From assembly GCA_017443885.1 (NCBI GenBank), contig JAFSXW010000009.1, positions 1-8,091 of the forward strand: a DNA stretch of 8,091 nucleotides, given 5' to 3'. This DNA comes from Clostridia bacterium (GTDB taxonomy: Bacteria > Bacillota > Clostridia > Christensenellales > UBA1242). How positions within the stretch are numbered: position 1 is the first letter of the stretch; each line of letters begins with the position of its first letter. The position numbers and the translations under genes were made by a program. Of this stretch, positions 1 through 5,723 are shown one piece after another. Under the pieces are notes generated by a model, which was not told the origin of the DNA, did no database searches, and was given only the letters and a program-made list of their open reading frames with translations.

Positions 1-23
1 CTAACCAACTGAGCTATGTCCCT
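1..23 (-). tRNA. tRNA, 5' part only (cut by window edge)
   Basis: Read on the minus strand, this is the acceptor 5' strand followed by T8-A9 and a canonical D-arm start (GCTCAGTTGGTTAG). Counting back from GCTC at tRNA positions 10-13 puts nucleotide 1 at an A (position 23), giving acceptor strand AGGGACA. The anticodon lies outside the window, so the isotype cannot be read. An A1 start next to tRNA-Ala would be compatible with tRNA-Ile, but that is only a guess. It is the second gene of the tRNA operon, 34 bases after the CCA of tRNA-Ala. Confidence 0.85.
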
Positions 24-30
24 GTGTATA

Positions 31-51
31 AATCCATAAATACTATGGATT
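31..51 (-). other. stem-loop in the spacer between the two tRNAs
   Basis: AATCCATA and TATGGATT form a perfect 8-bp stem with a 5-nt loop, filling most of the 34-nt spacer between the tRNA-Ala CCA and the next tRNA. No U-run follows it on the minus strand (the next bases are TATACAC), so it is not an intrinsic terminator. In the precursor RNA it would separate the two tRNAs and may guide processing. That role is inferred. Confidence 0.5.
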
Positions 52-57
52 ATTTTT

Positions 58-134
58 TGGTGGAGAATATCGGAATCGAACCGATGACCTCCTGCTTGCA
101 AGGCAGGCGCTCTAGCCAGCTGAGCTAATCCCCC
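58..134 (-). tRNA. tRNA-Ala (anticodon TGC), CCA encoded
   Basis: The minus strand folds as a full cloverleaf. The acceptor pairs GGGGGAT with ATTCTCC. The D-arm is GCTCAGCTGGCTAGAGC, and the anticodon arm is CCTGC-CTTGCAA-GCAGG with TGC in the loop. The T-arm contains GGTTCGATTCC, the discriminator is A, and a genomically encoded CCA follows (positions 60-58). The third acceptor pair is G3:U70, the established alanine identity determinant, which independently supports the anticodon call. It is the first gene of the tRNA operon behind the promoter at 152-180. Confidence 0.97.
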
Positions 135-140
135 ATTTCT

Positions 141-175
141 AACGCCCCTATATAATAACAAAAAGCAGGGGCGTT
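141..175. repeat. 9-bp GC-rich inverted repeat spanning the tRNA promoter
   Basis: AACGCCCCT (141-149) and AGGGGCGTT (167-175) are perfect inverted arms, 17 bases apart, in otherwise AT-rich DNA. One arm overlaps the end of the -35 box and the first part of the spacer; the other covers the discriminator and likely start site. The -10 box lies between them. No U-run follows on the minus strand, so it is not a normal terminator. It could be an operator, or a hairpin in read-through RNA arriving from the gene at 213-1484. Confidence 0.6.
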
Positions 176-180
176 GTCAA
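152..180 (-). promoter_or_regulatory. tRNA operon promoter
   Basis: On the minus strand a perfect TTGACA (180-175) is followed after 17 bases by TATTAT (157-152), one mismatch from TATAAT. The expected start is about 145-148, in a run of G, roughly 10 to 14 bases before the mature tRNA-Ala 5' end. The region just after the -10 box is GC-rich (AGGGGCG), as is typical of growth-rate controlled stable-RNA promoters. A G start would suit GTP-dependent stringent control as known in Firmicutes (family knowledge, not shown here). Confidence 0.75.
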
Positions 181-212
181 TAAAATTTTTAAATTTTTCT
201 AAATTATTTTTT

Positions 213-1484
213 TTATTTTCTTTTTTCTAACACTCGCTCAACTTCTCTAGACCTTTCTAATGTTATTCCACGCAAAATTTTCATTGCATCATTTCTTGCA
301 TAAGCATAATCATTAAAATAAGGTGCTTTTTCTAAATTTGCTTCTTTTCCATAAATACTAGCAAAGGTTTGCTCTATTTTTTCATCAACTCTTGGCTTTG
401 GTCTGCATTCTTCTTCCCTTTTGCTAACTGCATAAGCACTGGCTAACTGAATAGCCTGTGCTTCATCAGCATTTTTTGCCGCCTCTTTTAAATAAGAAAG
501 CGCACAATCTCTTGCATCTAGTTCATCTGCACTAATTAAATATTCTCCATAATTATTGCTACTTGGTTCTGCAAGCGCAAAACAAGCCATTTTCTCTCTT
601 GCTGAAAGTTCACTATTTTTCTTATTTAAATTTGTTGTTTGAACATGGTGCTGTGTTTCATGAATAAGTGTAGATAATAGTTGGTAAGGTGCATAAGCGT
701 TATTTCCTGCTCTGAATTCTTCTAATTTAGATAAAAACCTAGAATTTATTTCTATTTGTTGGTTGCTAGGGCAATATTCTCCAAGCGTTACCCCACCATT
801 ACTACTAGTTAGCCCTGCAATTTTCACTTCGCAAGGATATGCCCCCTGACTTAAAGCGTAATCGTTTGAAGTTGCTTGAAGCAACTGTTTTATTTGAGTT
901 GCATTTAATTTATAAAAAACCTCTGGCGCAAACATAGAAATAAGCTCTTTTCGGCTCATTTTAGAGAAACTGCCAACATCATTTTTAAATTCTTTTGGCT
1001 CTATTCTTTTAATATTATTTCCTGCAACCTTCACAGAAAAATCTAGCAGGTTTAAAAACCTTCTGTTTTGTTCGGTTTTATCTTTTTCTTCAAGCACAGG
1101 CGCAACTTTTTCATATAACTGCCCGCTTCCCCCACTAGTTGTGCCTGAAAGATTAAAGCGTTCTTCTGCTTCTTCTATAGCATTTAAAATTTCTAAAATT
1201 TTCTCTTTTTGATTTTTAGATAAACTAGGAAATTTTAGCATATTATTAAGCAAATCAACAAGTTCGCCCTTAGAACCAATGCTGGCTAAAAACAAAAAGT
1301 TGAAGTTTGAAAGTTTATCTGCATTATAAAAAACAAAAGCCATTTGTTTTTTTAATGTTTCTAAAAGGTAATTAAAAGAATCGTCTTCAATGCGTCTTGC
1401 ATTAAACACTCTTCTTGCAATGCCCATGTCTCGTTTTTTAAATTCTTTTGCATATCTTTTAAGTGCTTCGCTATAACTAATCAT
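213..1484 (-). CDS. putative HEXXH zinc metallopeptidase-like protein of unknown role
   Basis: I do not recognise this 423-residue protein as a named family. The clearest feature is LIHETQHHVQ: an HEXXH zinc-protease signature at residues 275-279 (H275, E276, H279). About 40 residues later comes LISADELDARDCA, in which E321 is a good candidate third zinc ligand; an E-x-DAR helix after HEXXH is a pattern I associate with small gluzincin-like peptidases in phages and accessory genes. There is no signal peptide or membrane segment, so it should be cytoplasmic. The N-terminal 200 residues are charged and mostly helical, with a Gly/Ser/Thr-rich break at about 113-121 (GTTSGGSGQ). The start ATG has AGAGG six bases upstream and sits just behind an ideal promoter (1502-1530). 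It ends in TAA with no clear terminator before the tRNA promoter. The substrate is unknown. Confidence 0.8.
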   Translation of the reverse strand: MISYSEALKRYAKEFKKRDMGIARRVFNARRIEDDSFNYLLETLKKQMAFVFYNADKLSNFNFLFLASIGSKGELVDLLNNMLKFPSLSKNQKEKILEILNAIEEAEERFNLSGTTSGGSGQLYEKVAPVLEEKDKTEQNRRFLNLLDFSVKVAGNNIKRIEPKEFKNDVGSFSKMSRKELISMFAPEVFYKLNATQIKQLLQATSNDYALSQGAYPCEVKIAGLTSSNGGVTLGEYCPSNQQIEINSRFLSKLEEFRAGNNAYAPYQLLSTLIHETQHHVQTTNLNKKNSELSAREKMACFALAEPSSNNYGEYLISADELDARDCALSYLKEAAKNADEAQAIQLASAYAVSKREEECRPKPRVDEKIEQTFASIYGKEANLEKAPYFNDYAYARNDAMKILRGITLERSREVERVLEKRK

Positions 1485-1501
1485 AAAAAACCTCTGCTAA
1501 A

Positions 1502-1530
1502 ATTATATATTTAAAACTATAAAATGTCAA
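1502..1530 (-). promoter_or_regulatory. promoter with perfect -35 and -10 boxes for the HETQH gene
   Basis: The minus strand carries TTGACA (1530-1525), a 17-base spacer and TATAAT (1507-1502): the exact sigma-70/sigma-A consensus at ideal spacing. The start site should fall near 1495-1498, leaving a leader of only about 11-14 bases with AGAGG (1495-1491) at its very 5' end. This predicts strong constitutive transcription of the gene at 213-1484, independent of the gene upstream. No operator-like repeat overlaps it. Confidence 0.85.
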
Positions 1531-1566
1531 TATAAAGTTTTTGCCTTTTAAATCTTCTATTTTAGG

Positions 1567-1950
1567 CTATTCTTTCTTAATAATTTTGCCTGTTGTTTCA
1601 TCAACAAAATGCGTTTCAATCTCTCCTTTAAAGCCATAATCTTTTAAAGTTTGCCTAACTATTTTTAAGTTTTCAAGGCAAAAAGGCTCTTTTCCAAACC
1701 ATAAAACAATTTTTTTATAATCATTCAAGCCAGTAAGTAAATTTAAAAATTCTTTCATTGTTTTTTTATATGAAGCAAGGCTAACATTATGTGCATTTGC
1801 CCTTTCTTCTAAAAATTTTTCACTAAAAAGTGGAGCAGAAAACTTGCCTAAAATCATTGCTTCATTAAAGGGAATAAATGCGCCTTTATGTGTTTCTTTT
1901 AATAGGCAATTCAATTTCTCGCCTGCCGTTATGTTTATTATTTTTTCCAA
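1567..1950 (-). CDS. small DUF1835-like protein
   Basis: This is a 127-residue soluble protein. The opening INITAGEKLN, the IPFNEAMILGK segment (about residues 26-36), the AHNVSLASY helix and the LWFGKEPFC block (about 83-91) resemble, from memory, small Clostridia proteins annotated as DUF1835-like; this was not checked. The molecular function is unknown. The start codon is TTG at 1950. An AAAGGA (1968-1963) lies 12 bases upstream, somewhat far but usable, and homologues as I recall them begin at the same INIT segment, which favours this start. The stop is TAG. It begins 30 bases after the terminator of the dehydrogenase gene. I see no convincing promoter, so it may depend on read-through or a weak promoter. 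Confidence 0.75.
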   Translation of the reverse strand: MEKIINITAGEKLNCLLKETHKGAFIPFNEAMILGKFSAPLFSEKFLEERANAHNVSLASYKKTMKEFLNLLTGLNDYKKIVLWFGKEPFCLENLKIVRQTLKDYGFKGEIETHFVDETTGKIIKKE

Positions 1951-1980
1951 AATTTTTATAATTCCTTTATGAAAATTAAT

Positions 1981-2010
1981 AAAAACAAAAAGCCCAAAAA
2001 TTTGGGCTTT
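1981..2010 (-). terminator. intrinsic terminator of the dehydrogenase gene
   Basis: Fourteen bases after the stop of the oxidoreductase gene, the minus strand reads AAAGCCCAAA, a short TT turn, then TTTGGGCTTT, followed by TTGTTTTT. The realistic fold is a 7-8 bp stem around GCCC/GGGC with a small AT loop and a U-rich tail. It separates this gene from the DUF1835-like gene. Confidence 0.85.
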
Positions 2011-2024
2011 GTTTCATTTATATA

Positions 2025-3080
2025 TTAAAAATGAATATGATAGTGGCTTCTTTCCATCTTTTCAGTTGTAAAGTAACCTGCTGGTGCATTAATAACATCA
2101 GGAAGCCTATTTACAATTGTTCCACAAGTAAGTTCAACTGTTTGTGGTCGAGTCATCACAACATTTGTGGTTGGTTCGCCATAAATTGTCCACTCATTCA
2201 TATCGCATTCATCTGGGCCATAAACTTTGCCAATGCATTCGCTTTCAATAGTAATGCCTTCTTTGGTTTCAGTTGTAACAATAGCGCTCATACCAGTTGC
2301 ATAGCCCTTAGGAATTGTGATTCCAAGAGTTGAAGATTTAAGGTCTGTTTTATATGTGTGTGGAACGCAAGTTTGAGTTTGTTTAGTTACATGCAAGCCC
2401 ATTTGTGAGCATAGCCAACCATTAACAGTCCACATATAGCTTGGCAATAATTCACCCTTTTTAACAAGCTCTGCAAAAATTTTTTCATCAACCTTATTTG
2501 CAGGAACAATTGTTTTGTCGAATTCTTTAAGGCTTAAACCTGCTCCATGAACCTGAGCTAAGGCAATGCCATAATCTTCAACATTATAACTAGATTTACC
2601 CTTAATTTTTGTAACCTTATGGGTTGCACCCGTCATGCTTGTAATAAGGTTGCCCCATGCAAAATCCTGATAACCACTTCCGCAAATAGTGCAGTTGTGT
2701 TCTTTAGCAACTTTATCAAGTTTTTTAGTTAATTTTTCGCTACTGTTCCATGGGTAGAATGCCTCTTCACAAGTTGTAATTGCATTAACGCCATTTTCAG
2801 CGCACGCAAGAAGTGTGTCGTAAACATCACTCATTAAGCTCATAGTGGTTACAATAGCAACATTTGGTTTATGAGATTTAAGTGTTGCTCTTATATTTTT
2901 AACATCTTCAATAACAACACCTAAATTCTTTTTAGAGCCCATAACTTTTGCAATGTCTTTCCCAATAATTTTTGGATTAACATCATAAGCCCCAACAATT
3001 TCTCCACCTTTTTCTAGCACATAGCGCATGGTGTAAACGCTCATTTTGCCACAACCAATTTGCACAACTTTAATTTTCAT
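2025..3080 (-). CDS. 2,4-diaminopentanoate dehydrogenase-like NAD(P)-dependent oxidoreductase
   Basis: This 351-residue protein belongs to the group often annotated as dihydrodipicolinate reductase or 2,4-diaminopentanoate dehydrogenase (Ord), which in the oxidative ornithine pathway of Clostridia deaminates 2,4-diaminopentanoate with NAD(P)+. An N-terminal Rossmann fold is seen: VVQIGCGKMS at residues 5-14 and IVGAYD ending in D33, the usual ribose-binding acid. The family-type blocks TTCEEAFYPWNSS, GSGYQDFAWGNL, EDYGIALAQVHGAGL, MWTVNGWL and NEWTIYGEP follow. In the Rossmann motif the third glycine is a serine (GCGKMS). A GTG 15 bases upstream is in frame but lies inside the ribosome site, so the ATG at 3080 (MKIKVV) is the start. 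No other ornithine-pathway gene is adjacent; with its own promoter and terminator it looks monocistronic. The family is fairly sure, the exact substrate is not. Confidence 0.88.
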   Translation of the reverse strand: MKIKVVQIGCGKMSVYTMRYVLEKGGEIVGAYDVNPKIIGKDIAKVMGSKKNLGVVIEDVKNIRATLKSHKPNVAIVTTMSLMSDVYDTLLACAENGVNAITTCEEAFYPWNSSEKLTKKLDKVAKEHNCTICGSGYQDFAWGNLITSMTGATHKVTKIKGKSSYNVEDYGIALAQVHGAGLSLKEFDKTIVPANKVDEKIFAELVKKGELLPSYMWTVNGWLCSQMGLHVTKQTQTCVPHTYKTDLKSSTLGITIPKGYATGMSAIVTTETKEGITIESECIGKVYGPDECDMNEWTIYGEPTTNVVMTRPQTVELTCGTIVNRLPDVINAPAGYFTTEKMERSHYHIHF

Positions 3081-3086
3081 ATTTTT

Positions 3087-3093
3087 CCCCTCC
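3087..3093 (-). promoter_or_regulatory. ribosome binding site that fixes the dehydrogenase start
   Basis: The minus strand reads GGAGGGG (3093-3087), then six bases, then ATG at 3080. The longer in-frame reading from the GTG at 3095 would begin within this Shine-Dalgarno sequence and has none of its own, so it is rejected. Confidence 0.9.
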
Positions 3094-3109
3094 ACTTATT
3101 AATATATTT

Positions 3110-3129
3110 AATATTAATCTAATAATATT
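3110..3129. repeat. AT-rich inverted repeat at the dehydrogenase start site
   Basis: AATATTA (3110-3116) and TAATATT (3123-3129) are perfect 7-base inverted arms, six bases apart. They cover the -10 box edge and the expected transcription start of the dehydrogenase promoter. This could be an operator, but 7-bp AT-only palindromes are frequent by chance in such AT-rich DNA. Confidence 0.3.
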
Positions 3130-3155
3130 TTACGCTGTTTTAAAAAATTTGTCTA
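3127..3155 (-). promoter_or_regulatory. promoter of the dehydrogenase gene
   Basis: The minus strand has TAGACA (3155-3150, one mismatch from TTGACA), a 17-base spacer and TAAAAT (3132-3127, one mismatch from TATAAT). The start site should be near 3120, giving a leader of about 40 bases that ends in the strong GGAGGGG site. Palindromes overlap both boxes (see the repeats at 3110 and 3153). Confidence 0.7.
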
Positions 3156-3169
3156 TTAATTTTTAATAG
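3153..3169. repeat. AT-rich inverted repeat over the dehydrogenase -35 box
   Basis: CTATTAA (3153-3159) and TTAATAG (3163-3169) form a perfect 17-base palindrome with a 3-base centre. It overlaps the -35 hexamer and extends upstream, where a repressor or activator could bind. Chance occurrence cannot be excluded given the base composition. Confidence 0.35.
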
Positions 3170-3279
3170 TTATATAAATTGCCATTAATAATTTACTTTT
3201 TGGTTTTGTTTATGCTTTTAGAATAAATTTTGCAATTTTTTTGCGTTTTTAGCGATCACATTTAATTATTTTGCATTTT

Positions 3280-4089
3280 TTAAACAATGTTATTTTTTAT
3301 TCTTTCATTCACCACAGAAAGTGGAACAATTCTAACTCCCATATCTTCAATTTCTTTAATAGTGTTTTTAATTGCAAGGGCAGTGTCTTTCCCGCCCTCT
3401 CTTCCAACATGACCAATTGCCACGCTATATCCACGCTTTAATGCAATGCTTGCGCCCTCTTTTAAAAAGCGAACAGCACTAGCATAACTCTTCATTCCAT
3501 GTGGCTCTAAAAACACATCTCTATAAAGGTAAGGTGCATTGCACATTCTGCATGCTTCTTCACACTTAGTGTCGGGGTGAGTTCTGCTATCGCAAAAATA
3601 AATATCTCTTTCCTTTAAATGTGCAATAATTCCAGCCATTAAATCGGCATTTCTGCTAACCCCAGAGCCAATATGAATATTTACTCCCTTTGCCATAGGC
3701 AATTCTTTTAAGCAATCATCTATTTTTTCAGTTGCTTGCTTTATGGTATCATAATTTTTCACATACACAGGGCCATACCAACTTTGTGGCAAATTCACAT
3801 GGCTTTCCATAGGCATATGAAGAATAACCTCGTGCCCATTTTTTATTGCCATTTCGCTATCTTCTTTTGTGTGGTCCACAAAAGGAATCACAGCGCAAGT
3901 GAGTGGCACATTAATTTCTAGCATTTCACTAACACCACCACGCTCGTATCCACCAAAATCATCAATAATTATTGCCATAACCGGCTCTGTTTTTTCATCT
4001 GCATAAGCCATTTCTTTTTTACAATTCGGGCAAAAAATAAAGGCAAAAAACGCTAAAAACGCTAAAATTATTCCAACTTTTTGTTTCAT
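3280..4089 (-). CDS. exported divergent polysaccharide deacetylase family protein
   Basis: This 269-residue protein matches the divergent polysaccharide deacetylase family (Polysacc_deac_2, YibQ-like), a relative of the carbohydrate esterases with a NodB-like barrel. The family landmarks occur in order: AIIIDDFGG (39-47, with D43 and D44), TCAVIPF (64-70), GHEVILHMPME (85-95), GVNIHIGS (135-142), CDSRT (166-170), RDVFLEPH (190-197) and IGHVG (225-229). The N-terminus is KQK, then a hydrophobic stretch at about 5-19, then AYA before D31, a good signal peptidase I site, so the mature enzyme acts outside the membrane. The substrate is unknown; a cell-wall glycan is the family expectation. Eight cysteines are present, including C176-x3-C180-x2-C183. 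Its ATG has no Shine-Dalgarno sequence and it starts 45 bases after the small gene, so it probably belongs to the dinB transcript. I see no good terminator after it. Confidence 0.88.
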   Translation of the reverse strand: MKQKVGIILAFLAFFAFIFCPNCKKEMAYADEKTEPVMAIIIDDFGGYERGGVSEMLEINVPLTCAVIPFVDHTKEDSEMAIKNGHEVILHMPMESHVNLPQSWYGPVYVKNYDTIKQATEKIDDCLKELPMAKGVNIHIGSGVSRNADLMAGIIAHLKERDIYFCDSRTHPDTKCEEACRMCNAPYLYRDVFLEPHGMKSYASAVRFLKEGASIALKRGYSVAIGHVGREGGKDTALAIKNTIKEIEDMGVRIVPLSVVNERIKNNIV

Positions 4090-4134
4090 ACCAATAGTTT
4101 TTGCACTTTTTATTTTTTCTATTCTTATTTTTTC

Positions 4135-4368
4135 TTATTTATCAGTTTCAATAAACCACTTATATTCATCTAAAAACAAATAGCGAATTTGCCCGCTAAT
4201 TTTGCATGTGAACCTTATTCCTGCTCCACCAGCTTTAAGGCTTGCTGAACGCCTTATATCTATCACTTTATCTATTGCGTATTCTCTGCCGTTTTCCCAA
4301 ACAATTTTAAGTGGACAAACATTCCCTTCTTCATTCATTTTGCAAATAACAGTTATAAACTTTTTCAC
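4135..4368 (-). CDS. small conserved-looking protein downstream of dinB
   Basis: A 77-residue protein with alternating short strands: KKFITVICKMNEEG, PLKIVWENGREYAIDKVIDIRR, a glycine turn (LKAGGAGIRFTC) and IRYLFLDEYKWFIE. From memory, small proteins with the pattern W-[DE]-[DN]-G-R...ASLKAGG.G-IR[YF]TC sit next to dinB in several Clostridia; this was not checked. The composition suggests a compact beta-barrel-like fold and the function is unknown. The start is GTG at 4368 with no visible Shine-Dalgarno site. The next ATG (residue 11) has none either and would remove the first strand, so GTG is kept. It lies 71 bases after dinB and 45 bases before the deacetylase on the same strand, consistent with one SOS-linked transcript. 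Confidence 0.8.
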   Translation of the reverse strand: MKKFITVICKMNEEGNVCPLKIVWENGREYAIDKVIDIRRSASLKAGGAGIRFTCKISGQIRYLFLDEYKWFIETDK

Positions 4369-4439
4369 ACTAAAAATGTTTACAAAATTGCATTATGCTA
4401 TTCAAAAAACGCAAAAAGATTAAAAAATCTGTTTAAAAG

Positions 4440-5714
4440 TTAAAAATTTTCTTCAATTATTTGTTTTTGGTAATTTTCTGGTTTTTCTTTAAATGCCGGA
4501 GTTACAATATGGTCGCCAACAATATTAACATTTTTAAGTTTATCATCTTTTAAGATTATTGCACGCTGAACACTATTTCTGCCAAAGCGCTCCCTTAGTT
4601 TGTCAACGGCATTTTCTAGTTTTTCTTGTTTTTGTCGTTGCTCTTCATGGCAATCAAAACTAAGTTGTTCGGCATCGCAAAATTCGCTAACATGAATTCC
4701 AAGCCCCCTAACCTTTGTTTTATATGCAAAACTCTTTTCAAATAATTTCATAGCATAATCGGCAATTTCAGTTGCTATATTTGTGGCAGGCGTCATTTTG
4801 GCCATCTTAGAAACCACTTCTAAATTATTATCTCTAACACTAATCACCAAATTTCGTGCTCTTGAAAAACCATAGGCTTTCATTCGTGTGCTAACGCTTT
4901 CAGCTAAAAGCAAAAAAAGAGCATATATATCATCTTTGTTTATAATGTCTTTATAATATGTCATACTGTTGCCAACACTTTTTATTTCTTCGGATTTTCC
5001 TATTTCCCTCACTTCTTCTCGCTCTTCGCCACGAGCATATCTATAAAGCATTTCACCAACTTTTCCAAGATGAAAAGAAATAAGTGATGCATCAAAAGTA
5101 GCTAAATCGCCTATTGTTTTTATTGTAAGTTTTGCAAGTTTTTCGGCTGTTTTTCGGCCAACAAAAAGAAGGTCGCTCACTGGAAGTGGCCAAACAATAT
5201 TTTTAAAATTTTCTGGTGTTATCACCGTGGTGGCATCTGGCTTTTTATAATCAGAGCCGAGTTTTGCAAACACCTTGCAAAAACTAACCCCAACAGAAAT
5301 GGTTAGCCCCACTTCATTTTTAACACGCATTCTAATTTCATTTGCAAGCGCCTCTGCTTCACTAAAATTATGAACACTTCCAGTTACATCTAGCCACGCT
5401 TCATCTATTCCAAAAGGCTCTATTCGATTAGTATAGTTATAATAAATTTTTCTAACAATTCTAGAATATTTTAAATATAAATGGTGCCTTGCTTCAACAA
5501 TTTTAATATTAGGGCACTTCTGCTTTGCCTGCCAAATGGTGTCGCCCGTTTTAACATTATATTCCTTTGCCTCATAATTTTTTGCAAGAACAATGCCATG
5601 CCTATCCTCTGCCCTGCCACACACAGCCACGGCCTGCCCACGCAGAGAAGGGTTTTCTAAACACTCAACCGATGCATAAAAATTATTTAAATCACAATGA
5701 AAAATATACCTCAT
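4440..5714 (-). CDS. dinB: DNA polymerase IV (Y-family translesion polymerase)
   Basis: A 424-residue Y-family polymerase that copies past damaged template bases. Palm and finger blocks are clear: HCDLNNFYASVE at 6-17 (metal ligand D8), AKNYEAKEYNVKTGDTI (44-60), FGIDEAWLDVTGS at 101-113 (catalytic D104 and E105) and ISVGVSFCKVFAKLGSDYKKPD (139-160). A thumb helix-hairpin-helix follows (LLFVGRKTAEKL, about 182-193; IGDLATFD, about 201-208). The little-finger domain spans about 245-345 (SVGNSMTYY, RARNLVISVR, RGLGIHVSEF). EQLSFD at 349-354 resembles the QLSLF sliding-clamp motif usual just after the little finger. The length is close to the usual 350-420, with about 70 residues after the clamp motif. 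The gene is governed by a promoter overlapped by a LexA box. The ATG has no Shine-Dalgarno site and lies only nine bases after the -10 box, so the mRNA is probably leaderless. Confidence 0.97.
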   Translation of the reverse strand: MRYIFHCDLNNFYASVECLENPSLRGQAVAVCGRAEDRHGIVLAKNYEAKEYNVKTGDTIWQAKQKCPNIKIVEARHHLYLKYSRIVRKIYYNYTNRIEPFGIDEAWLDVTGSVHNFSEAEALANEIRMRVKNEVGLTISVGVSFCKVFAKLGSDYKKPDATTVITPENFKNIVWPLPVSDLLFVGRKTAEKLAKLTIKTIGDLATFDASLISFHLGKVGEMLYRYARGEEREEVREIGKSEEIKSVGNSMTYYKDIINKDDIYALFLLLAESVSTRMKAYGFSRARNLVISVRDNNLEVVSKMAKMTPATNIATEIADYAMKLFEKSFAYKTKVRGLGIHVSEFCDAEQLSFDCHEEQRQKQEKLENAVDKLRERFGRNSVQRAIILKDDKLKNVNIVGDHIVTPAFKEKPENYQKQIIEENF

Positions 5715-5723
5715 AACAAAATT

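Noticed and set aside
1567..1600. GCCT...AGGC inverted arms just after the DUF1835-like gene (roughly 1540-1566) as a terminator.
   Set aside because: The pairing is interrupted by internal loops and is followed by AAAAAC rather than a U-run on the minus strand.
3081..3095. A longer dehydrogenase starting at the GTG at 3095 (MEGKNMKIK).
   Set aside because: That start lies within the GGAGGGG ribosome site and has none of its own; ATG 3080 is properly spaced and fits the family N-terminus.
3505..3575. C-x3-C-x2-C in the deacetylase as a radical SAM signature.
   Set aside because: The protein has a full divergent polysaccharide deacetylase pattern and a signal peptide; it lacks any other radical SAM feature and acts outside the cell, so the spacing is coincidental.
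4369..4403. TTGAAT with TAAACA 17 bases later on the minus strand, a possible promoter for the 77-residue gene.
   Set aside because: The -10 box matches poorly (about three of six) and nothing else supports it; read-through from dinB is simpler.
4404..4430. AGATT-TTTT-AATCT followed by TTTTGCGTTTTTT on the minus strand just after dinB, resembling a terminator.
   Set aside because: The stem has five pairs with only one G-C, too weak to count as a reliable terminator. It may lower but probably does not stop transcription into the next gene.
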